Positions 1 through 8,685 of a stretch of 21,755 nt of DNA are shown here, piece by piece. The DNA lies in assembly GCA_046314415.1 (NCBI GenBank), contig JBKBWT010000050.1:1-21755 (forward strand). Reading direction: 5' to 3'. This DNA comes from JADJNW01 sp046314415. Lineage in GTDB: Bacteria > Bacteroidota > Bacteroidia > Chitinophagales > Saprospiraceae. Position 1 is the stretch's first letter, and each line of letters starts with the position of its first letter. The translations under genes were made by a program, and so were the position numbers. Below the pieces are notes generated by a model. It made no database searches. It saw only the letters and a list, made by a program, of their open reading frames with translations, and was not told the DNA's origin.

Positions 1-46
1 TCTGCCCCTAATTCATACAAATTAATGACTTTATCAAGTAAATTAA

Positions 47-850
47 CTATGCCCGCGTCAGGCTGCGGTATTTGATTCGGTGCGGCTGATCGGCATCGTT
101 ACCAAGACGGCGGCGACGGTCAGCTTCATATTCGCTGTAATTGCCGTCGAAATAAACGACCTGTGAATCGCCCTCGAATGCAAGGATATGTGTTGCTATA
201 CGATCCATAAACCAAGGGTCGTGGCTGATTACAACGGCACAGCCTGCAAAGTTTTCAAGCGCCTCTTCCAAAGCGCGCATGGTATTGACATCCAGGTCGT
301 TCGTAGGTTCGTCCAGCAACAAGATATCGGGGTTGCCGAAGAGCGCCTGCGCCAACAATACCTTCACTTTCTCGGGACTATTGAGTTCCTTCATCTGGCG
401 ATAGTGCAAATCTTCTTTAATCCCCAGATTGCTCAACAATTCTGCGGCGTCACTTTCCGCTGTCCAGCCACCCATTTCGCCATATTTATTTTCCAAATCC
501 GCTGCACGCAAGCCCTCTTCCTCCGTTGCATCGGGATTCATATAAATGGCATTTTTCTCTAACATGATATCGTACAATTCCCGATAACCCATCATCACCG
601 TATCCAGTACCGTTTCTTCATCAAATTCAAAGTGGTTTTGTTTCAGCACTGCCATACGATTGCCCGGTTCAATCGAAACATTGCCACGAGTCGGGTCTAA
701 TTTTCCGGATAAAATCTTTAAAAAAGTAGATTTACCGGCACCGTTTGCGCCGATGACTCCATAGCAGTTGCCTGGCGAGAACACCAGATTTACTTCATCA
801 AAAAGCGTACGTTTGCCGTATTGAAAAGCGAGATCATTAACGTTCAGCAT
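47..850 (-). CDS. Short chimeric ABC-F type ATPase (YbiT-like front, EttA-like tail)
   Basis: The protein has 267 residues, about half of a normal two-cassette ABC-F translation factor (roughly 530-560 aa). Residues 1-175 read as the first cassette of a YbiT-type ABC-F: Walker A GANGAGKS at 34-41, the Q-loop region near 70-72, and a degenerate signature LNSPE at 156-160 followed by KVKVLLAQALFG. Walker B LLLDE lies at 177-181 and the switch His at 210. From about residue 187 the sequence instead matches my memory of the C-terminal end of EttA: RALEEALENFAGC, DRIATHILAFEG and a closing QPHRIKY. The inter-cassette linker and most of the second cassette are missing. ABC-F proteins act on the ribosome; a single hybrid cassette would have to dimerise to hydrolyse ATP. 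It may be a decayed gene despite the open frame. The SHDPWFMD stretch differs from the usual SHDRWFLD. The ATG at 848-850 starts on the cassette consensus. The ABC-ATPase call is firm; function is uncertain. Confidence 0.85.
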   Translation of the reverse strand: MLNVNDLAFQYGKRTLFDEVNLVFSPGNCYGVIGANGAGKSTFLKILSGKLDPTRGNVSIEPGNRMAVLKQNHFEFDEETVLDTVMMGYRELYDIMLEKNAIYMNPDATEEEGLRAADLENKYGEMGGWTAESDAAELLSNLGIKEDLHYRQMKELNSPEKVKVLLAQALFGNPDILLLDEPTNDLDVNTMRALEEALENFAGCAVVISHDPWFMDRIATHILAFEGDSQVVYFDGNYSEYEADRRRRLGNDADQPHRIKYRSLTRA

Positions 851-1149
851 TCTAAGTTTTTGTTATCTGTTATATGCTATTGCTTAGCCGTCAACATGTA
901 GCGGAGTTGTAATACCATAACCTGTCAACAAATAACCAATAACATTGATTTTTAAAAGAAGGTGCAAAAATACGATAATTTAGTAGAACTAACGACAACT
1001 TTCGTCTAATTACCCTAACACAAACGCCTGAAAATCTATAAAGTTCCTATATTTAGGACTTTTCAAAATCAATTTTTACCATAAAAAACACGCATTTTAT
1101 TTTTTAATTATAAACATTCCTTCAATTTCAACTAATCAAATTTTCTAAG
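851..1149. other. Divergent intergenic region
   Basis: This 299-bp AT-rich gap separates the minus-strand ATPase gene from the plus-strand peptidase gene, so it should hold two promoters. I find a good -7 match only for the minus strand (separate entry). Upstream of the peptidase there is only TATATTTA near 1048-1056, which lacks the final G and a -33 TTG. No small gene or strong hairpin is visible. Confidence 0.5.
965..998 (-). promoter_or_regulatory. Candidate Bacteroidota promoter for the ABC-F gene
   Basis: Read on the minus strand, 972-965 is TATTTTTG, a full match to the TAnnTTTG -7 element. A TTG lies at 998-996, 23 bp upstream, slightly longer than usual for the -33 element. Transcription would start about 110 nt before the ATG at 850. 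The spacing is the weak point. Confidence 0.35.
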
Positions 1150-2688
1150 ATGATGAAAAAACTGTTTTTTTTATTACTGTTAGGATTGGCTTGGAATGCA
1201 AATGCCCAATCTGCTCAGAAGCAGTTGCCTGAACTGAATTTAGCCAAAGCCGAAGTGGAAGCACATATGCGGTTTCTGGCTTCGGACGAACTGGAGGGGC
1301 GCCGCACCGGCTCACGCGGCAACAACGTGGCGGCTCGTTACATCGCTACCCAACTCGAATTGTACGGCGTGAAGCCAGTACCGGGTGCACAAGGTTATTA
1401 TCAGCCAGTACCTTTTGAATCGGTAGCGCCACCACAGGTGAATACGCTCCAACTGGATCAAAACAGCTATGAAAGCAAAAAAGACTTTCTGTGGCTCAGC
1501 GGCGATGCCAAAGAGGTGAAAACCACCGCTGTATTTGCCAACTATGGTTGGGTAGATGCTGCAAACGGACGAGACGATTTTAAAAATGTCGATGTCAAAG
1601 GTAAAGTCGTATTTGTATTGCCGGGCACCAGCGAAGCGGACGCCGCTAATCCACAGGCAATTTTCGAGGCTTCTGCCAAAAAACGGCAGTGGGCAGCAGA
1701 AAAAGGAGCGGTAGCTTTGGTGGAATTGTACCGCATTTCTTTTCCTTGGAATTTCTTCACGAATTATTTTGGCAAAGAAAGTTTGCAACTGGCTGAAGAT
1801 CAAGAAAATGATCAAAATACATCCCTGGCTTATGGCTGGTTTAAAGAACCCTCGACCAATCCTTTGGCTGACCTGATTAGCGGTAAAACGAGTACTATTC
1901 CAATTACTTTTTCGGCTACCGGTGGCAAGCGCGACAAAGTGATGTCACAAAATGTGATTGGTGTGATCGAAGGCTCCGATCCAAAGTTGAAAAACGAGTA
2001 TATTTTGCTGAGTGCACATTACGACCATGTGGGTGTGGGCAAACAAGGCGGTGGCGCGTACACACCACAAGACAGTATTTTCAATGGTGCGCGTGACAAT
2101 GCATTTGGCACGACTGCCGTACTGGCTGCCGCGAAAGCCTTTGCGCAAAAACCGCCTAAAAGATCGGTGATTATTTTATTGGTAACGGGAGAAGAAATTG
2201 GTCTGCTGGGCAGTCAATATTACGCCAACCATCCGTTGATTCCATTAAACAAAGTCGTTTTCAATCTGAATTGTGATGCTGCCGGCTATAACGATACCGG
2301 ACTGGTTACCATTTTTGGTCTGGGACGTACCGGTACTGATGAGCAAATTCGCACCGGCGCGAAACAGTTTGGCTTAAATGTAAATGCCGACCCGGCACCG
2401 GAACAAAACCTGTTTGATCGTTCAGATAATGTTTCTTTTGCCGCCAAAGGCATACCGGCATTGACGTTTAGCCCAGGTTTTACTGCGTTTGACCAGGCAA
2501 TTCTGCAATATTATCATCAGGCTACGGATAATCCCGAAACCATTGATTTTAATTATTTGCATAAGTACAGCCAGGCTTACATTCATACTGCCCGTTTAAT
2601 CGGTGACCGTGCGCAGCGTCCTACCTGGAAAGAAGGGGATAAATACGAAAAAGCCGGTAAAGAATTGTATAATAATGTAAAGCCTTAA
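1150..2688 (+). CDS. Secreted M28-family zinc peptidase
   Basis: A 512-residue exported metallopeptidase. A signal peptide (MMKKLFFLLLLGLAWNANA, then Q) opens the protein, and a protease-associated-like insert probably lies between about 110 and 280. The M28 catalytic set is complete in order: HYDH at 290-293 (zinc ligand H290 and D292), bridging D316 in GARDNA, catalytic E348 and ligand E349 in TGEEIG, D376 in NCDAAG, and H456 in YYHQATDN. M28 enzymes of this layout remove N-terminal residues from peptides in the periplasm or outside the cell; the exact substrate cannot be read off. ATG codons at 1150 and 1153 are both possible starts. The gene stands alone and ends in a strong terminator facing the convergent gene. 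Confidence 0.93.
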   Translation: MMKKLFFLLLLGLAWNANAQSAQKQLPELNLAKAEVEAHMRFLASDELEGRRTGSRGNNVAARYIATQLELYGVKPVPGAQGYYQPVPFESVAPPQVNTLQLDQNSYESKKDFLWLSGDAKEVKTTAVFANYGWVDAANGRDDFKNVDVKGKVVFVLPGTSEADAANPQAIFEASAKKRQWAAEKGAVALVELYRISFPWNFFTNYFGKESLQLAEDQENDQNTSLAYGWFKEPSTNPLADLISGKTSTIPITFSATGGKRDKVMSQNVIGVIEGSDPKLKNEYILLSAHYDHVGVGKQGGGAYTPQDSIFNGARDNAFGTTAVLAAAKAFAQKPPKRSVIILLVTGEEIGLLGSQYYANHPLIPLNKVVFNLNCDAAGYNDTGLVTIFGLGRTGTDEQIRTGAKQFGLNVNADPAPEQNLFDRSDNVSFAAKGIPALTFSPGFTAFDQAILQYYHQATDNPETIDFNYLHKYSQAYIHTARLIGDRAQRPTWKEGDKYEKAGKELYNNVKP

Positions 2689-2723
2689 TGATTCATTTTA
2701 TTTAAAAAGCATAATAATAAAAT

Positions 2724-2766
2724 AAAAAAAATGCTGGCAATATTAAATACTGCCAGCATTTTTGTT
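2724..2766. terminator. Bidirectional intrinsic terminator
   Basis: A perfect 9-bp stem (ATGCTGGCA at 2731-2739, TGCCAGCAT at 2751-2759) has an 11-nt loop, a run of A before it and a run of T after it. It can therefore stop transcription in both directions, which suits its place between the convergent peptidase gene and the T9SS protein gene. Confidence 0.85.
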
Positions 2767-2810
2767 ATAAAGGTGAGGGTATGTATAAAATCTACGCCCC
2801 CCTATCCTAA

Positions 2811-5195
2811 TTATTTATTTACACTAAACTTCTTTGTACCAGCGCCTTCCTCGGTCACTACCTGGAGGAAGTAAGTACCACTGCTCAGATTGCTTACATT
2901 GTACTGATAACGCTCTTTTTGTACATTATCATAGCGCCACTGGTTCAGCAATCTTCCTGAGATATCAAACATACGTACCGTTGCCGTTTGCGTCTGATTC
3001 TTCAGATTCAGTTGCAGATTAAGTGCATCAGCAGTTGGGTTCGGGAATACCAGGAATTCTTTTTCCAGCTTGTTCAGGTCTTTCGCGCTGCTCGGCGTTG
3101 CACCTACGCGCATCCGCACGATTGGGATATTGACATAAACGCTACCGGTAAATCCACTTGGTGCATAATCTTCCTCTGCCAGGTTACCACCTACGGCAAT
3201 AATACCTGCATAACGGTATCTGCCGGTAGAGTCGCCTAGTACTGCTGCTGTAGCTGCATAATCCAGGTCATCGCTGTAAACAATCGCCAGATCACTTTGA
3301 TCAGTCGGTACCCATTCTACCATTACCAGGTAGTTGGTGTTGTTTTCCAATTGTACCGGCTCATCGCCTTCGAATGGGAAAGGTACGGTAATCAAGCGGT
3401 CAGCTGCCTCGTTACCCGTAACAGTATAGCTGGTAATGCCCAACAATTCTCTTTCATCCGGGCTAGCGAGTTGATCGCCATTATCATCTACCCACTTATA
3501 CACTGACAAGAGTACATCCTGACCAATTGCGCTATCATCCTGTGGATCGACCCCAAAGCTAAGTTCCTGAATATAATTACCCGCAGCATTTGGCACATAA
3601 TAGTGTACGCCCCAGGCCCAGGCATGCGGTTCGTTGCCTTCCCAGCTAGCTGATGAAGGCAAGGTAGCACCAGCTGGTCCGTTGTAATCTTTGGAGAAGA
3701 GATTCTGCGTAACCAGGAAAGCATATTGCTGCACGTTGTTGGTAGTATCAAAATCGGCATTCGGAGAAGTAACACTATACGTTACAAAATAAGTACCAAC
3801 CTGCGTTGGCGTAAAGGTTTGCGGGAAAACCCGGTTTTCAATCGTTGAATTAGCAGGAATCGTGCCATAAGGCAAGGTAGCAGTGAATACTTGGGTCAAC
3901 GGTTGATTTTGCGATGCGCGATAATCAACGCGTACATTCAGATTCACGTTGCTTTGAGCCGAAGCACCCCGGTTGCCCACATCCGCCAGGAAGTAGATCG
4001 GTTCTACGTGTGCCAGCGGCGTAGCGGCATTCGGCGCTACTGCAAAGAAATCGTTCACACTCAGGTTGAATCCTTCTTGCTCGATGATTTTGACGTCATC
4101 AATGATCCAATAGTAGTAATTTGCGTCATACATAAACTTCACGCGCAGACTATCCGCACCAGCCGTACCCAATAAAGGCACACGGATCACCTCTGAGAAG
4201 GGGCTGGCGTTTACCACCAGGTCCTGGTTGATTTCGGTCGTATCCAGCCAGGTTGCACCGCCGTCAATCGACCAGCTTACATAATAGCCACTCTGGAATT
4301 GGCGAGTCGTTTGATAGAACTTCAAGCTGAAACCGGCTGCATTGGACTGGCTAACGTCAATGTTCGGAGACAGTAACTCACCGTATTGTGGTTGAGGGCA
4401 AGGCCCGCCACCCTGATTCGCGGTATTGCCACCATTATCATAGAAATCACTTTCAAATGCTGCCGCGCCATTGCACAAAGTAGGTGAAGTAATAGTTGTA
4501 CCACCAAAAGCACCCCGACTAGCCGCGCCTCGGGCAACCCATTTCCAGGTTTTGAAGGTATCCTGACCGCTGGTGCCAAAGCAATCGTTGTTGATCGAAG
4601 TCCAGCCATTCAGCCCATTGTTGAAATCACCCTGTCCTGGTTGATTCCCCCACACCACTACATCACCGCTATCAATAATATCGTTTCTTCTGATATTAAC
4701 CGTAACGCCCGCTGCCAGTGCCGCTTTGATTTTGTTGCCATCTGCCTGCGAGATCATAAAGCTCGGAATGGTAGTAAGTGCAGCGAAAGGTGCAGCGGCT
4801 GCCATCGAGAAGATCGGCGTTGCCTGGTTATTCACAATGATTACAGCGATTGCGCCTTTTAGTTGGGCATTGTAAGCCTTTTCATTAAAACCACATACCC
4901 CTCTATCAATCACCGCAATTTTACCGGTCAGGTCAGTAGAAATACTACCGCAACCTCTGGCAGACATAGCAGTGTCGGAAACGATTTGCAAGGTTCCTGC
5001 AATATCGGCACTTGCTTCGCAGTAGCCAGGGCCAAAACTAGCAATTTGTGCAGCATAGTTGCCAGCAACCGTAGCCGGCGTATTTACTACCAGCGTATGT
5101 GTCTGAGCCTTTAACAAGGTACCACCTGCCATCAAAAGAAGCGCTACGAGCAGGAATACTGATTTTTTAAGATTTGTCTGAGTAAAATTCATCAT
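2811..5195 (-). CDS. T9SS-secreted multidomain protein with PA domain
   Basis: A large extracellular protein of about 794 residues from the ATG at 5195; ATG at 5192 is also possible, and the frame extends upstream only to a TTG. The signal peptide follows directly (KKSVFLLVALLLMAGG, cleavage near LKA-Q). A protease-associated (PA) domain covers roughly residues 35-175, with GKIAVIDRGVCGF and an AIAVIIVNN strand. It is followed by a jelly-roll/MAM-like segment with many aromatic residues (about 185-375, including YYWIIDDVKI) and a CARDB-like beta domain (about 385-495). The last ~80 residues form a T9SS type A sorting domain: FLVFPNPTAD, then VRMFDISGRLL, ending SGTYFLQV and KKFSVNK. No catalytic domain is recognisable, so it may be an adhesin or a non-enzymatic surface or secreted protein. 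It shares the terminator at 2724-2766 with the peptidase gene. Confidence 0.9.
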   Translation of the reverse strand: MMNFTQTNLKKSVFLLVALLLMAGGTLLKAQTHTLVVNTPATVAGNYAAQIASFGPGYCEASADIAGTLQIVSDTAMSARGCGSISTDLTGKIAVIDRGVCGFNEKAYNAQLKGAIAVIIVNNQATPIFSMAAAAPFAALTTIPSFMISQADGNKIKAALAAGVTVNIRRNDIIDSGDVVVWGNQPGQGDFNNGLNGWTSINNDCFGTSGQDTFKTWKWVARGAASRGAFGGTTITSPTLCNGAAAFESDFYDNGGNTANQGGGPCPQPQYGELLSPNIDVSQSNAAGFSLKFYQTTRQFQSGYYVSWSIDGGATWLDTTEINQDLVVNASPFSEVIRVPLLGTAGADSLRVKFMYDANYYYWIIDDVKIIEQEGFNLSVNDFFAVAPNAATPLAHVEPIYFLADVGNRGASAQSNVNLNVRVDYRASQNQPLTQVFTATLPYGTIPANSTIENRVFPQTFTPTQVGTYFVTYSVTSPNADFDTTNNVQQYAFLVTQNLFSKDYNGPAGATLPSSASWEGNEPHAWAWGVHYYVPNAAGNYIQELSFGVDPQDDSAIGQDVLLSVYKWVDDNGDQLASPDERELLGITSYTVTGNEAADRLITVPFPFEGDEPVQLENNTNYLVMVEWVPTDQSDLAIVYSDDLDYAATAAVLGDSTGRYRYAGIIAVGGNLAEEDYAPSGFTGSVYVNIPIVRMRVGATPSSAKDLNKLEKEFLVFPNPTADALNLQLNLKNQTQTATVRMFDISGRLLNQWRYDNVQKERYQYNVSNLSSGTYFLQVVTEEGAGTKKFSVNK

Positions 5196-5251
5196 ACATT
5201 TAGATGTTTTGGTTGTAAACAAAATATAAGAAAGTCAGTGATCACAATTTA

Positions 5252-5438
5252 TTGATAATTAATAATTGTCGATTGATGACTAAGTAGTCGAGCAGCATTA
5301 ATTATAATTTTCAATTCTAGAAAAAGTCTGATCATCACTCATTAAAAACGTCAAATGAATAACTAAAATGCTCAATTACTTGAATTTGATATTGAAATGC
5401 TGCACAACATTTATCAATAATCAATCATCGATAGTCAA
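5252..5438. repeat. Inverted arms of degenerate 7-bp tandem repeats
   Basis: The 374-bp gap between the T9SS protein gene and the oxidoreductase gene has no ORF. The left arm, 5252-5279, is four 7-mers: TTGATAA, TTAATAA, TTGTCGA, TTGATGA. The right arm, 5411-5438, is four 7-mers in the opposite orientation: TTATCAA, TAATCAA, TCATCGA, TAGTCAA. The arms are 131 bp apart. The rest of the gap is AT-rich and must contain the promoter of the T9SS protein gene, but I see no full TAnnTTTG match. Confidence 0.6.
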
Positions 5439-5569
5439 TGTAATTGTCGCTGTTGGGCGGTCAAAATACGTATTTTCTATTTTTTTAACCCTTTTCTGAT
5501 CAATTAAAATGGGGATTTGTCGTCAAACTCCAAAATTGCATTGTTAGTAAGGGTAATTTGTAACCTTTT

Positions 5570-6556
5570 TTATTGCAGCAGCACGTCCTTCGGATACCGC
5601 AGTCCCGTTTGCATCCGTATGCGATCCATGGTTTCCATAATATCCAGCGAAAAACCGTGCGTCAGCAGTGGATTTTCAATACGTTCCTGACGGATACATT
5701 CAGTTGCTTCGATGATTTCCAGGTAAAATCCATGTCCTGGCAGATTAAAAGTAAATTCCTGCGGCGCTTGCCCCTCAAGATAAAGTGTAAATGCACTGGG
5801 GGCATTCCATTTGCCACCGATATGAATATGTCCTCGTTCTCCATAGATAACCGCCTCATTCTGAGTTGCTTCAGTAATAGAACTATAAATTTCGGCTTTT
5901 CTGCCGTTTTCGTATAAGAAGGTAGCACGGGTTGCTTCATCTATTCCATTGGCATTGATGCGCGACTCGGCTTCGATGGCATCGGGTCTGCCCAGCAGTA
6001 AATGCGCCAGAAACACCGGATATACGCCAATATCGAGCAAAGCGCCGCCGCCCAACTCCGGGTCAAACAGGCGCTGATTGGGTCTTTGCTGCCCATCAAA
6101 ACCCAGGGTCGCTTTTACGGTATGTACCCTGCCCAGTTGATTGGCGTCTATAAGGTCCAGGATTTTTTGCATGTGCGGTAGAAAACGGGTCCACATGGCT
6201 TCCATCAAAAAAGTTTGTGTGCGTTGCGACCATGCTACCATGGCTTGTGCTTCGTGCAGGTTGATCGCCAGGGGCTTTTCACACAATACCGGAATACCGT
6301 TTTCCAGACAAAGAATGCTCAATTCGGCATGGGAGGCGTGCGGAGTGGCGATATACACTGCATCTAGATCGGGCAAGTTTAGCAGGTCTTCATAACGACC
6401 AAAGTAATGTTGTACCCTGTATTCATCGGCAAAAGCCCGGGCATTATCCAAGGAGCGGGAGGCGACCGCGTGCAGGCGGGCATTGTCTAAAATGGCGAGG
6501 TCTTTGGCAAATGTATGCGCAATTCTACCTAAGCCAATAATTCCCCAGTTAATCAT
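5570..6556 (-). CDS. Gfo/Idh/MocA family NAD(P)-dependent oxidoreductase
   Basis: A 328-residue cytoplasmic dehydrogenase of the usual family length. The N-terminal Rossmann fold opens with WGIIGLGRIAHTFA (glycine-rich nucleotide loop, residues 4-16). The family motif EKPLA follows near residue 93 and supplies the conserved Lys. The C-terminal domain begins around 120 and carries GGGALLDIGVYP, part of the substrate pocket. The stretch FLMEAMWTRFLP resembles dihydrodiol dehydrogenase-like and sugar-oxidising members, so the substrate is probably a sugar or cyclic diol. It is followed upstream, after 127 bp, by the phosphofructokinase gene on the same strand, so co-transcription is possible but not shown. 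The ATG at 6554-6556 directly precedes the Rossmann strand. Confidence 0.9.
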   Translation of the reverse strand: MINWGIIGLGRIAHTFAKDLAILDNARLHAVASRSLDNARAFADEYRVQHYFGRYEDLLNLPDLDAVYIATPHASHAELSILCLENGIPVLCEKPLAINLHEAQAMVAWSQRTQTFLMEAMWTRFLPHMQKILDLIDANQLGRVHTVKATLGFDGQQRPNQRLFDPELGGGALLDIGVYPVFLAHLLLGRPDAIEAESRINANGIDEATRATFLYENGRKAEIYSSITEATQNEAVIYGERGHIHIGGKWNAPSAFTLYLEGQAPQEFTFNLPGHGFYLEIIEATECIRQERIENPLLTHGFSLDIMETMDRIRMQTGLRYPKDVLLQ

Positions 6557-6683
6557 GACAGGTGTTTATAGGTGATGGATGATGCTTTGCGAACGATCTG
6601 GAGTATAGTTATAATCATCTTATTAGATAAGCAAACGCATTAATACCAATGGAGTTCAGTACAGCGCTGCCGGTATAATTAAT

Positions 6684-7619
6684 TCAAAGGACTTGCTCCT
6701 GCAAAATGCGAAAAATCGCTTCAACATCCTGCTTTTGACAAAGCCCCGTTCCTTCATTCATCGTGGTAGCCGTGCCACACGCGACCCCATATTGCAATAC
6801 CCGCCGACAGTCCCAACCTTGCGCCAATGCCCATACCATACCTGCTACCATACTATCCCCTGCCCCAACGGTACTACGCACCTTCACGGTAGGAGGTGTA
6901 GCATATACAATACCTTCCCGCGATGCCAACATAGCGCCCCGCGCCCCCAGCGACACCACGACCATTTCACATTTTCCTTCGGCAATCAATTGCTTTGCCA
7001 TGGCTTCCTGCTCCTCGTGTACTACTTCGGCTTTACCGGTTAAAGCGCTGAGTTCTTTCAAATTGGGCTTAATCATAAACACGCCCGCTTCCACTGCTGC
7101 TTTCAGACCAGGACCTGAGGTATCCACAATGAGCTTCGTGTCTAATTCTTTTGCCAGCTGCGCTAAATCAGCGTAGAAGCTGACCGGCACCCCCGGTGGT
7201 AAACTGCCACTACCGACCAAAAACGCCGGCACCTCCGGCAAATCCCGAATCGCCTGAAAAAATGCCTGACACTCTGCTTCCGACAAGGTGGGTCCGGGCA
7301 ACACAAAACGATATTGCAAGCCATTGCCTTTATCCAGCACCGTCACGCTCTCGCGCGTCCATTCCTGGGTAGGCACCGATTGATAGGCTACCCCTTCTCC
7401 CTGTAACAATTGCTCGATCTTCGCACCAGGTGAACCACTCGATTGCAGCACCGCCAAGGCTTCTCCGCCCAATCTTTTGATCACCCGCGCTACATTCACC
7501 CCTCCCCCACCCGGATCGTAGCGGGGCGCTTCGCAGCGCAACTTAGCTTCCGGCAACAACTTATCTACCGCCGTGCTAATATCCAATGCAGCATTCACCG
7601 TCAAGGTCACTATTTTCAT
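6684..7619 (-). CDS. pfkB: 6-phosphofructokinase, PfkB (ribokinase-fold) type
   Basis: A 311-residue sugar-phosphate kinase that resembles E. coli Pfk-2 along its length: KLRCEAPRYDPGGGGVNVAR at 26-45, QYRFVLPG at 102-109, GSGSLPPGV at 136-144, KPNLKELSAL at 184-193 and the ATP/catalytic motif GAGDSMVAG at 252-260 with catalytic Asp255. The expected reaction is ATP-dependent phosphorylation of fructose 6-phosphate at C1; 1-phosphofructokinase or tagatose-6-phosphate kinase activity remains possible because the family is mixed. The start ATG (7617-7619) is right beside a heptamer tandem repeat that fills the 103-bp gap to the upstream dedA-like gene, so its leader is made mostly of that repeat. 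Nearby glycosidase and dehydrogenase genes on the same strand fit carbohydrate breakdown. Confidence 0.9.
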   Translation of the reverse strand: MKIVTLTVNAALDISTAVDKLLPEAKLRCEAPRYDPGGGGVNVARVIKRLGGEALAVLQSSGSPGAKIEQLLQGEGVAYQSVPTQEWTRESVTVLDKGNGLQYRFVLPGPTLSEAECQAFFQAIRDLPEVPAFLVGSGSLPPGVPVSFYADLAQLAKELDTKLIVDTSGPGLKAAVEAGVFMIKPNLKELSALTGKAEVVHEEQEAMAKQLIAEGKCEMVVVSLGARGAMLASREGIVYATPPTVKVRSTVGAGDSMVAGMVWALAQGWDCRRVLQYGVACGTATTMNEGTGLCQKQDVEAIFRILQEQVL

Positions 7620-7623
7620 AGTA

Positions 7624-7719
7624 TAAATCGTAAATCGTAAATCGTAAATCGTAAATCGTAAATCGTAAATCGTAAATCGTAAATCGTAAATCGTAAATCG
7701 TAAATCGTAAATCGTAAAT
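7624..7719. repeat. Perfect heptamer tandem array, 13 copies
   Basis: Thirteen perfect copies of TAAATCG run from 7624 to 7714, with a partial copy (TAAAT) after. The array starts 5 bp from the pfkB start codon and ends 4 bp before the stop codon of the dedA-like gene, so it fills the spacer. Perfect copies indicate recent expansion or ongoing slippage. Confidence 0.97.
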
Positions 7720-7722
7720 TAT

Positions 7723-8292
7723 TTATTTCTTCCGAAACATCCAGATAAAGGTAAAGATACCGATGATAGTAACAAAACCCATGATATAAAAGATCAAATT
7801 TTCCAGGCTGACCTGTTTTAATTGGGTTTCAAAGAAGATACCGACCAACACATATAAAATGACGTAAGCAGCCGATGACAATGCATTCAACACGGTAAAA
7901 CGCAGCCAGGGAATACCCGCCGCCGCTGCCATAAAAGGCGTGAGAAAACGCAGTTTCGGAAAAAAGGACAAGAGTAGAATGGTTTGCCAGTCGTGTTCCT
8001 GGATGCGCGTCTGAAAACGCTGCATGGTACGCACCACTTTGGGCTTCTTTAAGCGTTTGAACAAATACTTACCCGAGCGCGCCAAGCCAAAATATACATT
8101 GTCAATAATGATCAAGCCCAGCAGCGCCGCAGCTACACCCGCAAAGGGATTCAATAAACCCTGATTAGCCGCAAAGCCCATCGAAATTAAAATCAATTCC
8201 TCCGGTATCGGCGTTACCTGATCAAAAAACACAAACCACAAAAAAATACCGAGGTACGAATACTGTACAATCAGCGCTTGAAAATCCGTCAT
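7723..8292 (-). CDS. DedA-family (VTT domain) integral membrane protein
   Basis: About 189 residues from the ATG at 8292. I chose this start because AGGTGG lies just upstream on the minus strand (about 8296-8301), and the longer frame begins only with TTG. The protein has several hydrophobic segments: an N-terminal re-entrant stretch around GIFLWFVFFDQVTPIPEEL, then AALLGLIIIDNVYFGLA, and two C-terminal segments. The DedA hallmarks are present: the PIPEEL acidic motif and an FFPKLRF...PFMAAAAG arginine motif. DedA proteins act in the inner membrane, with proposed roles as lipid (undecaprenyl-phosphate or phospholipid) translocases; the substrate here is unknown. It lies upstream of pfkB on the same strand, separated by the heptamer array. 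Confidence 0.88.
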   Translation of the reverse strand: MTDFQALIVQYSYLGIFLWFVFFDQVTPIPEELILISMGFAANQGLLNPFAGVAAALLGLIIIDNVYFGLARSGKYLFKRLKKPKVVRTMQRFQTRIQEHDWQTILLLSFFPKLRFLTPFMAAAAGIPWLRFTVLNALSSAAYVILYVLVGIFFETQLKQVSLENLIFYIMGFVTIIGIFTFIWMFRKK

Positions 8293-8505
8293 AGCCACCT
8301 TTTTCGATGTACCTCTAAAGATACACAAATAACCGGAGCACGCCTTTGCGTTTCCTCATGCCCAACGTTGACAAACCGCACTCATACCTTGTTTAAATTC
8401 CACCACTTAGGGCACTTAGATTGGTTAGTTTTTTTTGATCCTGTCAAACGCGCCGTGGTTAAAATATATTCTAACGGATGTTCCGCAGCCCACATCACAA
8501 CAATG

Positions 8506-8636
8506 GCAACGCGGACGACGCGGAGAACACGGACGCTCGCCGACTTTTATGAAAACGAACAAATTGCGCTGTCCCCAAGGGATGGCTTTGCCATATAAAT
8601 CTGCGTCAATCAGTGTCGTCCGTGTCGTCCGCGTTC
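8506..8636. repeat. Inverted arms of degenerate 9-bp tandem repeats
   Basis: The 393-bp gap between the DedA and GH43 genes has no credible ORF. Its left arm (8506-8539), read on the minus strand, is GTCCGTGTT, CTCCGCGTC, GTCCGCGTT; the right arm (8600-8636), read on the plus strand, is TCTGCGTCA, ATCAGTGTC, GTCCGTGTC, GTCCGCGTT. A perfect 12-bp inverted match joins 8508-8519 to 8624-8635. The 60-bp centre carries a small hairpin, ATGGC-TTT-GCCAT at 8582-8594. The block is GC-rich against its AT-rich surroundings, suggesting an inserted element. The rest of the gap shows nothing clear. Confidence 0.7.
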
Positions 8637-8685
8637 CTATTACTGTGGAAAGGGTGCATAACATGAGTTCTAAACGAGTAAATTT

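Noticed and set aside
7624..7719. CRISPR or coding repeat
   Set aside because: Pure 7-bp tandem repeat without spacers, confined to an intergenic gap.
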